This document shows, piece after piece, positions 43,455 through 55,272 of a stretch of 63,686 nt of DNA. Each line of letters starts with the position of its first letter. The stretch's first letter is position 1. The translations under genes and the position numbers were made by a program. The notes beneath the pieces were generated by a model. The model searched no databases. It was given only the letters and a program-made list of their open reading frames with translations, and was not told the origin of the DNA. Origin of the DNA: Spirogloea muscicola (Eukaryota; Streptophyta; Zygnematophyceae; Spirogloeales; Spirogloeaceae); assembly GCA_009602725.1 (NCBI GenBank), contig WELB01000095.1, positions 475,191-538,876 of the forward strand. The letters are read 5' to 3'.

Positions 43455-44935
43455 AGGAGGAGGCGGAGGAGGAGGAGGAGGCGGCGGAGCACACGCTGCT
43501 GGTGGTGCGCGACGTGGCGGTGTACCGCATCCCGCCGCGCAGCACCAGTGCGGGCCACCGGTCCGCCGAGTGGCTCCTGGCGGACCGCATCTGGGGCGGC
43601 CGCCTGCGCGTCCTCGGCCTGCGCGCCGCCTCCGAGATCCGCCTCGAGTCCACCGCCACCGGCGAGCTCTTCGCCGGTCAGCCACTGGCCGGCACCGCCG
43701 CCTCCTTACTGCGCTGCACTTGGCAATGGCACACTTTAGTGGGACAGCCTCTCGTCCGCCTGACGTCGTCTGACGGCGCGCCGTCCCGCCGTCTCCTCCC
43801 ATCAGCCTGCCGCGTGCTGCCGGGCAGCCGCGAGGCGAGCGTGGAAAGCGTGGTGGACAGCTCGCGCAACTTTGTGCTGCGCATCGACGACGGCGCCGGC
43901 AAGCACGCGTTCGTCGGCCTCGGCTTCTCCGAGCGCTCCGACGCCTTCGACTTCAACGTCGCGCTCTCGGACCACGAGAAGCACCTGGCGCAGGAGGCGG
44001 AGCAGCGGCGGGCCGGGGCTTCGGGGCGTGGCGAGAGCAGTACCTCGTCAACGTCCTCCTCCACCGCAGCAACCTCGTCGAATCTCCGCCTCAAGGTCTG
44101 CGCGGGAGCATCAGCCGCTATCTTGGCTGCACATGACTGTACCTCCACTTTTGTCCATCACGATGAGCCAATTTAGCCGCATCGCAGCAACTTCTGGCCA
44201 TGAATGACGGTGGTGCAACGCCCAGTTCAAAGAAGGTCGTGCCCAGTGAGCTAGGTGCATGAATGAGGCCTCACGCCTTGCTGACACTCAGCAAGCGGTA
44301 GCAAAGGGCCGCCGTCCAACAAGCGGGGTTGCTAGGGTGGCTGGGCTGTGGTTGGCAGCGTGATGACAACGATGACGAATGAACGATGGCGGACTTGCAC
44401 TGCAGGATGGGGAGACAATTCGGATCAATGTCAAGCCCGTACTTCGAAGTACACCGGCAGGCGCCGGCGGCATGCTCTCCAGCGCCCTCCACAACCCCGG
44501 CATGGCTGCCACCACAAGCGGTGAAGGTGGCCTAGGCCTTGCGCCGCCGCCAGGCCATGCAAGGTGCGGCATTTGAGAGCCCTTTCATTTGAAGGCCTTG
44601 CAAACCTCATGGCTGCAATGCACTATGTTTGAGCATGCAGATGTGAGTGCTTGATTGAAACACCTGACATGAGAATATCGAAAGGATGCAATTGGGGCAG
44701 GTTGCGTCAGCCACTGCCCCCTCCGTCGACAGACACGTGGGCTGGTAGTAGGCGGCCCGGTGGTGCGGGAGCCAGCTTCATGCCACCTTCTCCAAGCCAG
44801 AAAGCGGCTGCCTCCGACCCTTTTCACGACCTCTCCCAATTGGAGGTGACAACTGTGAAATGCAATTGCTGTCTGCAAACTTGTGCAAGTCAGTCAGTGC
44901 TATTGTCAAGGGCAGCTGGTGTGCACCACTATTAA
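43412..44935 (+). CDS. NECAP: NECAP-family endocytic adaptor (DUF1681)
   Basis: Four exons (43412-43676, 43806-44095, 44406-44563, 44701-44935) join in frame to 315 aa. The PH-like NECAP domain is clear: LLVVRDVAVYRIPPR, AEWLLADRIWGGRLRVL, PGSREASVESVVDSSRNFVL, GKHAFVGLGFSERSDAFDFN, VALSDHEKHL and DGETIRINVK. The tail is Pro/Gly/Ser-rich with a DPF motif (AAASDPFHDLSQLE), typical of adaptor-ear ligands. NECAPs bind AP-2 and AP-1 ears in clathrin-coated vesicle formation; in plants NECAP is linked to TPLATE/AP-2 endocytosis. The N-terminus has Ala and Glu runs from GCG/GAG repeats, with an N 22 bp upstream of the ATG (43390). Confidence 0.94.
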
Positions 44936-45289
44936 AGCAACTGGCTGTGGCACTGCCACAGCTTTAGTGTGGCATTTCAACGTGCAAGCTTAGCAACGAC
45001 CATCTTGATGCTTACAATGTTTTCTTGAGTTTCTCACGACGGGCAGAGAGGCACAGGTCGCAGATAGTCAGCATGTGTGCTAGTTCGAAGGTGTTCCGCT
45101 GCCACATGGCCGGCGGGTACTGATTCAATTCTGCAATTGCTCTACATTCCTGCAGAGAAGCTTGCCCACACCTGGCAAGGACGGCTCGAAGCAGAATCAC
45201 AGGAGTGGAGGCTCGTCATGGGCCCAGTTTTGAGTTTGTCGTCCTTCCCTCTACACACTGCCTTTATGCCACGCCCTAGTGCTGTGTCA

Positions 45290-46905
45290 GTTGGAGAGCT
45301 GGCTCACACTTGCTCGCATGCGATTCCGCAAGAAGGCAGAATCGTGTGGAGAATGTATGGAAGATGGCGAAAGAGACATGATTTCTTGAGCATGAGTCTG
45401 AGCGGGAACACAGCCAGGCCGTTTTGGGCGAAGAGCCGTGGCAGTGGATGTCAGCCTCTGAGGCTGCTGCCCGGCAGGCTGCGGTTGTTGTGGTGGGTGA
45501 GGGAAAGTAGACATGCAAGGGGGCCCGGTTAAATCTGCAAAGGGGGCCCAGTAAGCTGGATGGGACCTGGCTGCAGAGTGGCCAGGAGAAGGGAGAGAGG
45601 GGAGAGGGGAAGCGGCTGCCCACGTTTCCGGGTGCGCAGCAGAAAGCGGATAAGGTGTGACGATGAAGGTGGGTCGCTGCATTCTGCCGAAGCCGGGAAG
45701 CAAGACCAGGACGGGGTGGTTGGGGGATTGGAGTGCATTGAGCGACAGAGGGCCAGGACGGCCCAGCACAGAGGCAAGCACATCCGCCGCTGTAAGCAAA
45801 TCTACAGAGGGGGCAAGGGCGAGGGAGCGCTCCTGCAAGAGAGAAGGTGCACGGTGTGTGAGAAATAAAAGGGTGGCCAACTCGAGCCGATACACTGTTC
45901 AGGCAAAATCAAGTGCAACAAACTGGGGCTACATGAAATGAAGCCCTATGCTAAGGTGGCGGTGGCTTAGGTAACAGTGTGACTTGAGTAGCCACGGGTG
46001 AGCACATACAGAACAGAGAAATTGCGTGCCCATAGAGAAGAGGGCTGGCAGCCCTGAAAGAATGGACAGAATCCAAAGAGCCAAAAGGATGCCGAAAAGA
46101 AAAACTACGCAGCTAGACACAAGACAACGCAAAGGGAAGCTCAGTACCCACGAGTGAGCAGCAGCAAATCCGAGTAACTCGCAGCTGGGAAAGAGGCACC
46201 GACAAGCGAACTTGGGGAGCCGGGGGGGAGGACGAGGCTGCGGCGCCCTTGAGCATGGGAAGCGTTGGGCTGGCTGACCCCCACCCTCGTCACAAAGTTG
46301 CTGGAGAAGGCTGAGTGATCCACTACTGAGTGATCCATCCTCCCCCTGTGCTGACTTGACATCTTCAGGCCCCTCTGTAGCTGCTAAACGCTTGTCGGCC
46401 CCTTTGAACCCTTGTCAATTCTTTTTGGGCTGGCTTATCACAGCCCTTGCCCCCATTTGGAGTGCCACTTCTTCGAGAAGGCGGGGCACAGACAAGTGGA
46501 GTGGAGCGTGTATAGAGGAAACAGAGGGCCTGAGTGGCCAAGTGCAGAGGCAAGAAGAAAGGGCTCGCCCATTGGGGATAAGAAGTGCGCGCCCATAGAG
46601 AAGAAGGGCTGGGAGGCCAGCCCAAAAAAAATGGACAATGTCTGAAGCCGAAGAAAAAGGACTACACAACCAAACAAGACAACACACTAGGGAAGCTCAG
46701 TACCCGCGAGTGAGCAACATCAGGTCAGAGTAGCTCGCTGCGAGGATAGGGGCTGGACAAGCCAGCCCAGAAAAGAATGAACATAGGCAAGCACATCGAC
46801 AAGGAAGTGAGCTCTGAGAAGCGGCAAGGCGCGCGCGGTGCGAATGGAATGAAAGGGAGGCCAATCAGAGCTGATACATTGTTCAGGCAGAAATAGAAGG
46901 AAGCA
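45290..46905. repeat. Hairpin repeat cluster between NECAP and PRA1
   Basis: Modules seen: CCACGGGTGAGCACATACAG (45983), CCCACGAGTGAGCAGCAGC (46147), CTTGTCAATTCTTTTTGGGC with the TTATCACAGCCC dyad (46403-46445), AGGCCAGCCCAAAAAAAATG (46615), and two copies of the GGCGCGCGCGGTGCGAATGG / GATACATTGTTCAGGCAG end (45850-45905, 46825-46885). The repeats alternate strand. No gene recognised apart from repeat-borne open frames. Confidence 0.8.
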
Positions 46906-47023
46906 GAAGGAAGCAGAAAGGCCCCCTTTCCCGTCGCCGCTTGTTGCCGGCCGTGCGCTGCAGCACGCCCCCGACCCCGCGCCGCCGCCGCCGCCGNGCG
47001 GCAGCGGCGGCGGCGGCGGCGGC

Positions 47024-49127
47024 ATGGACTGGAACGCGGTGACGGCGGAGGAGGTGGCGGACGCGCTGCGCGAGGTGGACTGGGCGGCGCCGCCGCGCCC
47101 CCTCCCCGAGTTCCTCTCCAAGTTCAGCCCCCCCCGCGACGCCGCCAAGTGGACCTCCCGCCTCAAGTGCAACTCCTACTAGTGAGCCGCCATGGCCGCC
47201 CTCGCCCGCCGGGCCTTAGACGGGCGGCCGCCGCTCAGCCGCCGAGATGGGCATGCCGGCAGCCCCCTTGTCGTCTTTGCGACGTCGTGTGTTAGCCCGT
47301 TTGCAGCGAGCTCGGGCTCGTGATTTGCACCAGGAAGCTGGGCGAGCCTTAGCCGGTGGCAGGCACAAGGGCTTGTCGATTGCCGTCCGGTATTCGGGCA
47401 TCGGTTGGCCACCTCCATGTGCTGACTCGTGGGTCACTGAGCGGGTCAGCTTAGCAGCAGGCGATGCACATCTGTCGATGTGCTTGCCTTTGTACTTGGC
47501 CACTCAGGCCCTCCATAACTCAATACGCACTCCACTTGCGCGCGCGCGCAGCTACCGGACCAACTACTTCATCCTCACCTTCTTCATTTTTGGTGAGCGT
47601 GCTCGCCAATGATGCCAGCCATGGCTTTGGAGGCAGCCCTCGGCCTCTCGCCGGGGACGGCGTTGCTTTGCGACTGAGTGGACATGGCGGCCGACCGCCA
47701 GCGCCTTAGGGAGCCGAGGCCCTGACCTGGCCGGAGGGCTCTCTGTGCTGTCGCTGGCCAGTGTGCGCCTTCGCCCGCAATCCCCTGGCGCTGCCGGCCG
47801 TCCCCTTCCTCGCCTTCAGCCTCGCCTGCTTGAATGACAGGTACTGCCGCACTCGCCCGACCAGGCTCTGCGCTGAGCCCTTGCTCTGCATCCTGGTCTG
47901 GCAGTAGGCCTGAACGTCGTTATGCACCAACAGAGTTGGGCAACGTGTCTGGCAGTAGGCCTGTCATCATGCAGCAGCAGCTCTGCACAACAGCAGCTGG
48001 GGGATTTGGCTGCACTGCGCCATGTCATGGTGCCAGTTGACGTCAACTGACCAGCATCGCACAGTCTTTCCAGAATGACATTTCTTGCCGTGCATACTAG
48101 CCACTGGGAAGTGATTTGCAAAGCGGTGGTCCTGTGGCTTTTCCTCTGCGTATCCACAGACCAGCAGGGAACTGAGGTTGTGCCTCCATTTCTTGGCTGT
48201 CTGTGACCGCAGCTTCGCTATGTCGGTCAGCGATAAGCTGACCCGGGCCATTCGGAAGATCTCGCCGCCGCTGGCTGCCAAGCTAAGGGCACCCCAAACG
48301 TAAGCTCAAGCCGCTGACCCACCTTTTTGCTGGGGCGCAATACTGACAGTAGAGTCCACAGCAGCCTTCCGCTTCTTAGATCCTATTGCTGCGTTTGCAC
48401 AGAAGCAGTGGGTCAGTATGTAATTGTCATACTACCTGTACTTAACTAACTTCCATCTCTGGGCTTCAGCTGAAGGAGCTCTGCCATTTTGTGACACTTC
48501 CGTATTGCCTTGTCTATTGCAGGAGACCGGGACCAGGGGCCAGGGCGAGGCCGTCAAAGGGAGCAGTTCACATCTGTGGTCAAGACCGCAGGATTGTAGT
48601 CGGAGCGCTCCTGGCAGGTATCTATATGAATCATTGGCTTCAACCACGGTTTGTGAGTGAAATTTCTTCAACCTGTAAATCAAGTTGCCCCCAGAGAAGC
48701 TCTTTGCAGGAGAAAGGGCAGCTGCATGGTGGTCAGCATACTAGGTATCAAAGCTGGAAGTGAAGAGCCACTCACTGGACCTTCTTGTTGTCTATCAGTG
48801 AGCTTGTTGGTATGGTACCTTACATCAGCCATCTTTACTGTGTTTGGGGCAATTGTTTTGGATTTCCTTGGTAAGTAAGCAGCATGTAATTTTCCTGCTT
48901 GCTATTGGCATCGTTCAAGTGTTTGAAGACGCTGTTGACCGTGTGCCAATGCTGTGCTACTGATTTAGGGGTTGGGCTAGGGCTTTAGTGCTCAGCCAAG
49001 CTGCCCGGCTGTCTTCTTTGCAGTGCTCCTCCTACACGCCAGCTTCCGCTCACCGAACTTGAAAGCAAGACTAAATTCTTTCCGAGAGGAGTTTCGTGCT
49101 GTCTGGAGAGGCTACAGTGAAGCATGA
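47024..49127 (+). CDS. PRA1: PRA1-family prenylated Rab acceptor
   Basis: Seven exons (47024-47181, 47552-47592, 47762-47840, 48231-48299, 48523-48617, 48799-48870, 49024-49127) splice in frame to 205 aa. Motifs: WTSRLKCNSYYYRTNYFILT, FARNPLALPAVPFLAFSLAC and LND (first hydrophobic hairpin), KLTRAIRKISPPLAAKLRAP, KGAVHICGQDRRIVVGALLA, VWYLTSAIFTVFGAIVLDFL (second hairpin), and the conserved plant C-terminus HASFRSPNLKARLNSFREEF plus RAVWRGYSEA. This is the ARL6IP5-like/PRA1.H-type layout. PRA1 proteins act on prenylated Rabs and in ER/Golgi membranes. Intron 1 (47182-47551) contains an inverted repeat copy. Confidence 0.94.
47240..47530 (-). repeat. Repeat copy A', inverted relative to 32725-32960, within PRA1 intron 1
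   Basis: The reverse complement carries CCACGAGTCAGCACATGGAG, GATGCCCGAATACCGGACGG, CAAGCCCTTGTGCC and GCTGCCGGCATGCCCATCT as in copy A. 47450-47520 adds the AAGTACAAAGGCAAGCACAT spacer shared with 23590-23850 and 42780. Confidence 0.85.
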
Positions 49128-49706
49128 GCTTGATGCGCTTTGGATCTGAATTCTTAGCTTCGACAAACTTACAGCTGAATCCACACTCTTTGTGGTCGGG
49201 AGTCTGTTCACGCATGAAGTGCAATGTCGTGAGCCCACTTCCTCCACTTATGGTGACCAGTGGATCAACGTACACTCAAGCAATGGGTTGCACGCCCACT
49301 TCTACATTGGGGTGATTGCACGGAGTTCTTGCAGCTACCTTAAGTGCAGAGATTGACAAACAAGCATGTGCATAAGCGATGCTCCTCACGCTGTGAGAAA
49401 GAAGCTGCGCTGACACTGAGAAGCGCGGAGGCAAGCAGGCAAATGATGCTGCCACCCTTGCCATCCTTGCGTAGCAAATCGTAAATCAGCCACAAGCAGA
49501 TAGTCATTCTGAGACGCCTAGGCCCAAGGCAAACATGGGCATACTAGCCCTGTGGGTAGTAATCGCTCCTTATGGAGCCTCTACTAATACCTGGCCATTT
49601 GGCCGCAACACTCCACACATGTCCACTATCTAAGTTGTCATGCAAAGCAATATACGTTTCTTAATATTGATGTGAACCTCCAGCAAGGCGACCTGGAGAA
49701 TCATAG
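49128..49706. other. Convergent intergenic region
   Basis: Between the PRA1 stop and the next minus-strand stop; no feature recognised. Confidence 0.5.
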
Positions 49707-52700
49707 CTAAACCTTCGGGGATCGCTGCCATGGCCGCAGGAGGAGAGGGGCAGACAGTGGCCGGCGCGGTGTGCTGCTCCTCCTGCTCGACTTGCCCTTG
49801 GGCCTGCCCTCGCTTGCCCGACCCCGCCGCATCATGGCGCCTGCCCTCAGCCGCAGGGCTAAGTCACCAACGTGCTTGGTCACCTTGGGCTCCTGAGGCA
49901 CCATGGCATGCGCCCATGACTGCCGCTCCTTGGCCTCATAAGGCGCATGCCGGTGTGCGTACACTTCGTTGTCCGTGTCCTGTGAAAGTCCAAAGCAAGC
50001 ATGCCATCAACCCTTGCAAATATTTTCCTTCACGCTCAGCCCCTGGGTCCACTACCCCCACTGATGAGCTCCTGTTCCCAGCATGCGAAGCATTCACAAA
50101 AAGCTGACTATCTGAACAGGACCAAGAACTGATGCTGAGTCTTTTACAAGATCCTAGAGCGGCAGGTCAGACAGGCAAAGGCTGTTTCACCTCATCACTG
50201 CTAATCCTCTCCTGCTCTGGTGTGCTTCTAAGACAAGTTGCCCCGTCAGACGGGTGCTGGCGCCACAGCGGTGTCTCAATGAACTCATGGCGCACCTGCG
50301 AAGGAGAGGAGCCTGCACAGCTTAGTGCCACCTTCTGCTGCTCGACATAGCACTGCGCTGGTCTGACTACAAAAATGTGGCATGCCTCAAGTGGTCGCTC
50401 CTTGACATGCGAGCCAGGCCAGGACAACATGACAAGCCAATGGGCACTTGCAGAGCGTCAGCAACTACACTACTCCAAGATATTAAGACCAAGCTGAGCA
50501 TATATCCACCTGTTCAACAAAGGTAACTGCAGTAGAGGCTGGCATGACGATGTTGTTGATGTCATAGTCCGAGGCTCGCCTCCGGAGCGACCCGCTGCTC
50601 CCTGACAGCTGCCTGGCTGGCGGGGACAGCTGTGTCGAGGGCGACAACGTGTCGGCCGGAGCCAGCGTGGGCATGGAGATGACCTTCTCGACCTTTTCAC
50701 AACGTGCCGCTGAAGGCAGCACAGCCGCCTTGGACCTCGCAGGCTTGGAGCTGGCCGTCACTGACGTGGCAATGCAGGGAACGGTTGTCGCCGACCGCGG
50801 AGGTGAGAGCTCAGAAGTGTCTGCCACAGCGGCAAGTTGTGGCACATTGTCGCAAGGCGGCCAGCAGCTGCGGTGCTCCCAGGGGGACAACAGAAGCTCC
50901 TCGCGTATGCTCCTCGCACGTTCCTGACATATAGGCAGGCCTCAGTAAAGCTGATGGGCTTGATGGACATTTGACAGTGGCCAGTGTGACTGCACTACCA
51001 GCTCATGAGAGGCACACGCATGCTCCGAAGCATGCCAAGCCTGCTCGCGAGTACACGAATGCCACAGCATTCACAGCACTCAAAGTGCTCATCAGAGACC
51101 TTGGCCCCCTCGGACTCCCACAAGAGGTGACCGAGAAGGCGGGAGAGGTAATGATCGAGAAGATTGATACCTGCAGCCCGCTGACGCCTTCCAAAACCTG
51201 GCCCAGCTCAACATCGGGGGACAAGGCTGCACTCCCATCCTCCGCTCTTGCAATCTCTGCATGTCATGCAACAATGACTCAGGCAGGACATTTCTTCTTG
51301 GAGCATATGAGCCTCAAGCTCGATCTGAGTAAACAAGCCACATGGAAAAGTTGCTACTCTGCATGTTAGACATTGAGGTGGGGCTCTCTGCTGTTGGGCA
51401 GTTGCATATGGGCCACATTAACCACTGCACCTACCGAGGGAGGGTGGAAAGGACTCACGGTATGACTGGTCCATCGGCCTTCTCCCAGCATCCTGGGGAG
51501 CAGAACTGGCTCCATGCTTCTGAGGCTTGTCTACTGGCAGACACTCAAAGAGAGAATGTCAACGTCATGGGCAAGATTGTATGATTAGTGATTGTCCAGG
51601 ATTGACAGCATCTGAAGCTGTGTGATTATGAGATCCGTAGCTACTAACATCTGGGCTCAGAGATAAGTTCTCGTGCAATCAAAGCAATACCACGATCGCC
51701 TCAGGCTATGCTGCCCTCGCACAGTGACACATGCAGTCACTAAGTGACGTTTCACAAGATGCCAAGGGCCAAGCGGGAACGGCAAGGAGAGAGTCCAATA
51801 CCATAGTAGGAAAAGAGGGGGTGGCCCCGTGCGTACTGCTGCAGGTCCACGCCATTCTTGGCGCGCGTGCACTGCCGGCGGGGCATCATGCGAGCCCGCT
51901 TGATCTCCCGCCACTTGCCCAGCTCCAGGCCCCGTGTGCGAGCGCACTCTCCCGCGCCATCCTCAACCTTGCGGGCTTCTCTTGCATTGCTGGTGGTGCC
52001 AAGTGGGCCGCTATCTCCCGGTTGCTGAGCTGCGGGCCCCTTCAATGCCACCATCGTCGTGGCATGTGATACGGTAGCGAGCCCGGTGTAGTCCGCCGCG
52101 CCGTTTGCGATCTTGCTCCGGCTGCGAGGGCAGCGGTCAAGAGGCAGCCACACCTTGTGCGCTTCCAGCTGCCGCAGGATGGCCTCATAGCGGTGCGCCT
52201 GGGAAGCCGCACACCAGGTGCATGAGGAGCAGGTCATGCGAACACAGTCAAAGCTGCTGCCACTTAGCTTAGTGCTATGGCTAGGCAAACAATGGAAGGC
52301 GTGGAGGTGGCGCTCGTGGTGCTGGCGAGCAGTGGTACCGCGCGCCTGAGCTCCTGCATTCGCAGCTCGATCCACTGGCAGCGCCACTCGATCGCCCGCC
52401 GGTGGTGCTTCCAGTCGGGCCTCAGGGAGCACGACGACGGCCTGCACCCAGAGCCACGACGCGTCAGGCGGGACAGAGGCCCCATGCGGCAACGCAAAGG
52501 AGGAGCTCCATTGCCATCAAAGACTGGCCAGAAGCCATCCGAGGGCCACGCTGCCGGCTTGACAGCGAGCGCAAGGGAGCACCTTGGCGGAGCATCGGGG
52601 CAGCCGCTGGCAGAGGGGCTGGAAGCGGGAAGGCCGCCGCGGGGAACGCCGCTTTCGGCGCTGGCGCCGTAGTCGTCGTCTGGGCCCTCGCCGCCGGCCT

Positions 52701-52878
52701 CTGAGCTCCGCTCGGAGACCGTGCTGCCGAAGGAGCTGGAGCAGTCCGAGGCGCGGCCATCGCTGTCGGGCCGCACCAGGGCCTCCTCGCGGGGCGGGGA
52801 GCGCCGCCGCTGCCGCGCCGCCGCCGCCAAGTCCCGCTCGCGGGCGCGCAGCGCCGCCTCACGCTCGAAGGCTGCCAT
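49707..52878 (-). CDS. KANSL1/PEHE-like nuclear protein (putative histone-acetyltransferase complex subunit)
   Basis: Translation from 52878 (MAAFEREAALRARERDLAAA) gives a charged N-terminus, Ser/Pro-rich disordered sequence and the helix DWKHHRRAIEWRCQWIELR with MQEL (near 52390), as in plant proteins related to MSL1/NSL1. Later exons have YEAILRQLEAHKVWLPLD, KWREIKRARMMPRR and HPLFSYYG (about 52200-51810), then ASDYDINNIVMPAS (about 50570-50530) and EFIETPLWR (about 50290-50262). YDINNIV.P followed by EI.TP.WR is the PEHE-type signature, which in animals binds the MOF acetyltransferase. The last exon has YAHRHAPYEAKERQSWA and a Ser/Arg-rich tail to the stop at 49707. Exon borders in the middle (51000-51400) are unresolved. 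The frame is open upstream into a 123-A tract and N gap, so the true start may be hidden. Confidence 0.6.
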
Positions 52879-52896
52879 GGCCGACGCCAAGCCCTC

Positions 52897-53151
<255 letters not shown>

Positions 53152-53429
53152 GCCCCTTCCCCCCCTCCCCTCCCGCAGGGGGCCGCCTCGCCGCCCCGCA
53201 CTCTCGGCTACGTGCGGCGCGCTCGCCTGACGCGGCGGCGCCCCTCGCCTCTCCCCGGCCGCCGCCACCACCACCCCCCCCCCGGGGGCGCCCACCTCGC
53301 CCTCCGTGGCCGCCATTCCCTCCCCCGCCCCCAGAGCGCCTGCCCGGCCCTGCAGCCTGCGGCCTTCACCGAGCCATCGCCCTCTACCTCAGGGAGAGTG
53401 GCGAGCCCTCTCTTTCTTCTACCGGAGCG

Positions 53430-54010
53430 CGATAGTAGAGCACTCACTTCCAGGAGCCTAGCATCTCTGACCTGCGACTGCTTAGCAGGGGTTACTGAGT
53501 GCTTCGTAGCTGCTTTGTTTCTTCTTGTGCTTTTCTTTCTTCGTGCTTCGCCTGGCCCCCTTCTTGTACTCTGCTCATTCTTTTCTTGGGCTGGCTGTAC
53601 CAGCCCATATCCTCAATGGGCGAGCCCTTTCTCCGTTAGTAAAGGGCGATGGCTACCCTTGTACGTTCCCTTCGGGCTGGCCTTTCGCAGCCAAGTACTG
53701 ACACTGGAAGAGCTCTTTCTTCTTCTTTCTACTGGATCGATGAGGCTTTCCTTTTCACCAAGCCGGCCTCCCCCTCCAGTTGCCTCAAATTCCTGTAGCT
53801 ACAACCTTCATATAGCCCCAACTTCTGCACTAGCTTTTGCCTGAGAATGTACTGGCTTGAGTTGGCCACCCTTTCATTCCATGCGCACCGCGCGCCTTCT
53901 CTCCCTCCGGCTCCACCACCTTCCTTCCTTGCCCTTGTTCCTTCTTTCCTTCTTTCATGGGCTGGCATTTCAACAGCCCTCGGCCCTTCGGAAGAACTGC
54001 TTCTCCTCCT
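53430..54010 (+). repeat. Long, well-preserved hairpin repeat copy
   Basis: Order of modules: CAGGAGCCTAGCATCTCTGA, CTTAGCAGGGGTTACTGAGT, CCCCCTTCTTGTACTCTGCT, CATTCTTTTCTTGGGCTGGC, TGTACCAGCCCATATCCTCA, ATGGGCGAGCCCTTTCTC, a second dyad GGGCTGGCCTTTCGCAGCC, then TGAGAATGTACTGGCTTGAG, CACCGCGCGCCTTCTCTC, and a third dyad near 53950 (GGGCTGGCATTTCAACAGCCC). This is the best copy for defining the family order. Confidence 0.85.
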
Positions 54011-55272
54011 CTCAGAGCCCTCGCCCCCTTCACAAAGGACCACATTGTCTGAGCTCCGCAGACGCCCGGGGACCCCCGACCACGCGTGTTGAGCGGCGGG
54101 GATGCTGCGTGGACGGTAAGGAGTACGAGCTCTCTGATGGGCGTCGGCCCCATGGCAGCAAGGAGGCCTGCTGCATCTTCCAGCATCATGGACGGCGTAT
54201 GCCATCCCTCCCACCACCGTGCTGCACCACCCGGAGCTGCAGCAAGGCGGCCGCTCTGCTGCTGCTTCTGTTGGCCTCCAATGCAGAGTGGCAGCGCGCC
54301 TCCTTTGCAGTATACTGGTGGACAAGTGCCATTTTCCTTAACTTAAGTTGATGAGCGAGGTGCTACCAAGTATCTATGCCGACCACGGTAGCAGGATGCA
54401 GCACCACACATTGACATTCCGCTACGGCATGGTCTACATGTGCACAAACACCACGATGTCCAGACTGTGAAATCCCCTGCACCTGCAACCCTTACTGCAG
54501 CTGCAGCTTCATGACTCCTGTGAGCTCCATCATAAATGTACGTAGGGCACGTGACGAAGCCGGGAACAGAGCTCGTTCGATTTCCTGGGTGACGTTGACG
54601 GAACGCCAGCATCGCTCCTGCACACAGACAATGATGGAGTGCCGACTCAGAATGTACTGGAGCAGCACCTCAAAAGCCTGATGGGCACAAGCCCCAATGA
54701 ACACGGTACAGTCGATCCAAGTCATGCTCATGCTCATCACCGCTCCTTGCAGACTTGTTACATCACGAAGATATGACAATCTGATCAGGTCGAGGCGGAG
54801 CTGCCGCTACAGGGCAGCAATGCATTGTGCTCCGAAGGTGAGCTTCATTCATGATGTCGCCAGCGGGCCGGTCGGCCAGAAGGCTCTAACCGAGTACTAT
54901 GGTGGAACGGATATGATTATCTGGGGGTCTGAAGAAGACGGCCACAGGTAGCTCCAGCCCAGGCAAAGCAGGCTGCAGCTTGTTGTGGGTTGCAGTGTGG
55001 GGCCTCCACCATCTCCCAGAGCCTCTGGTCCATTGAATCACATGGCTCCGTGTCCCCTGGCGCCTCCTGAGCCGGGTGCGTGCATGGCTTGGCCGGCAGA
55101 TGGGTGGCTCTGCGGGTAACCAACAATAACCTGGGCAGGGGGAGACCGCAAGTCTGAGCTTCACCCCTTGTTGTTATGCTGTGTAAGGCACGTGCCATGC
55201 TCAACAACCATGATACTTAAAGAGTATATGAACCACTGCTTGCAGACTTTCCCAGCAAAGTCATGGTCTGTG
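54011..55272. other. Unassigned stretch
   Basis: Contains open frames on both strands (for example minus 54492-54779 with ACAHQAFEVLLQYILSRHS, and plus near 54823-54951 with HDVASGPVGQKALTEYYGG) that look somewhat protein-like but could not be linked to a family or a consistent splice pattern. A small gene cannot be excluded. Confidence 0.35.

Noticed and set aside
54492-54779. 95-codon minus-strand frame that looks protein-like
   Set aside because: Could not be joined to neighbouring exons or a family; kept only as a note in the unassigned stretch.
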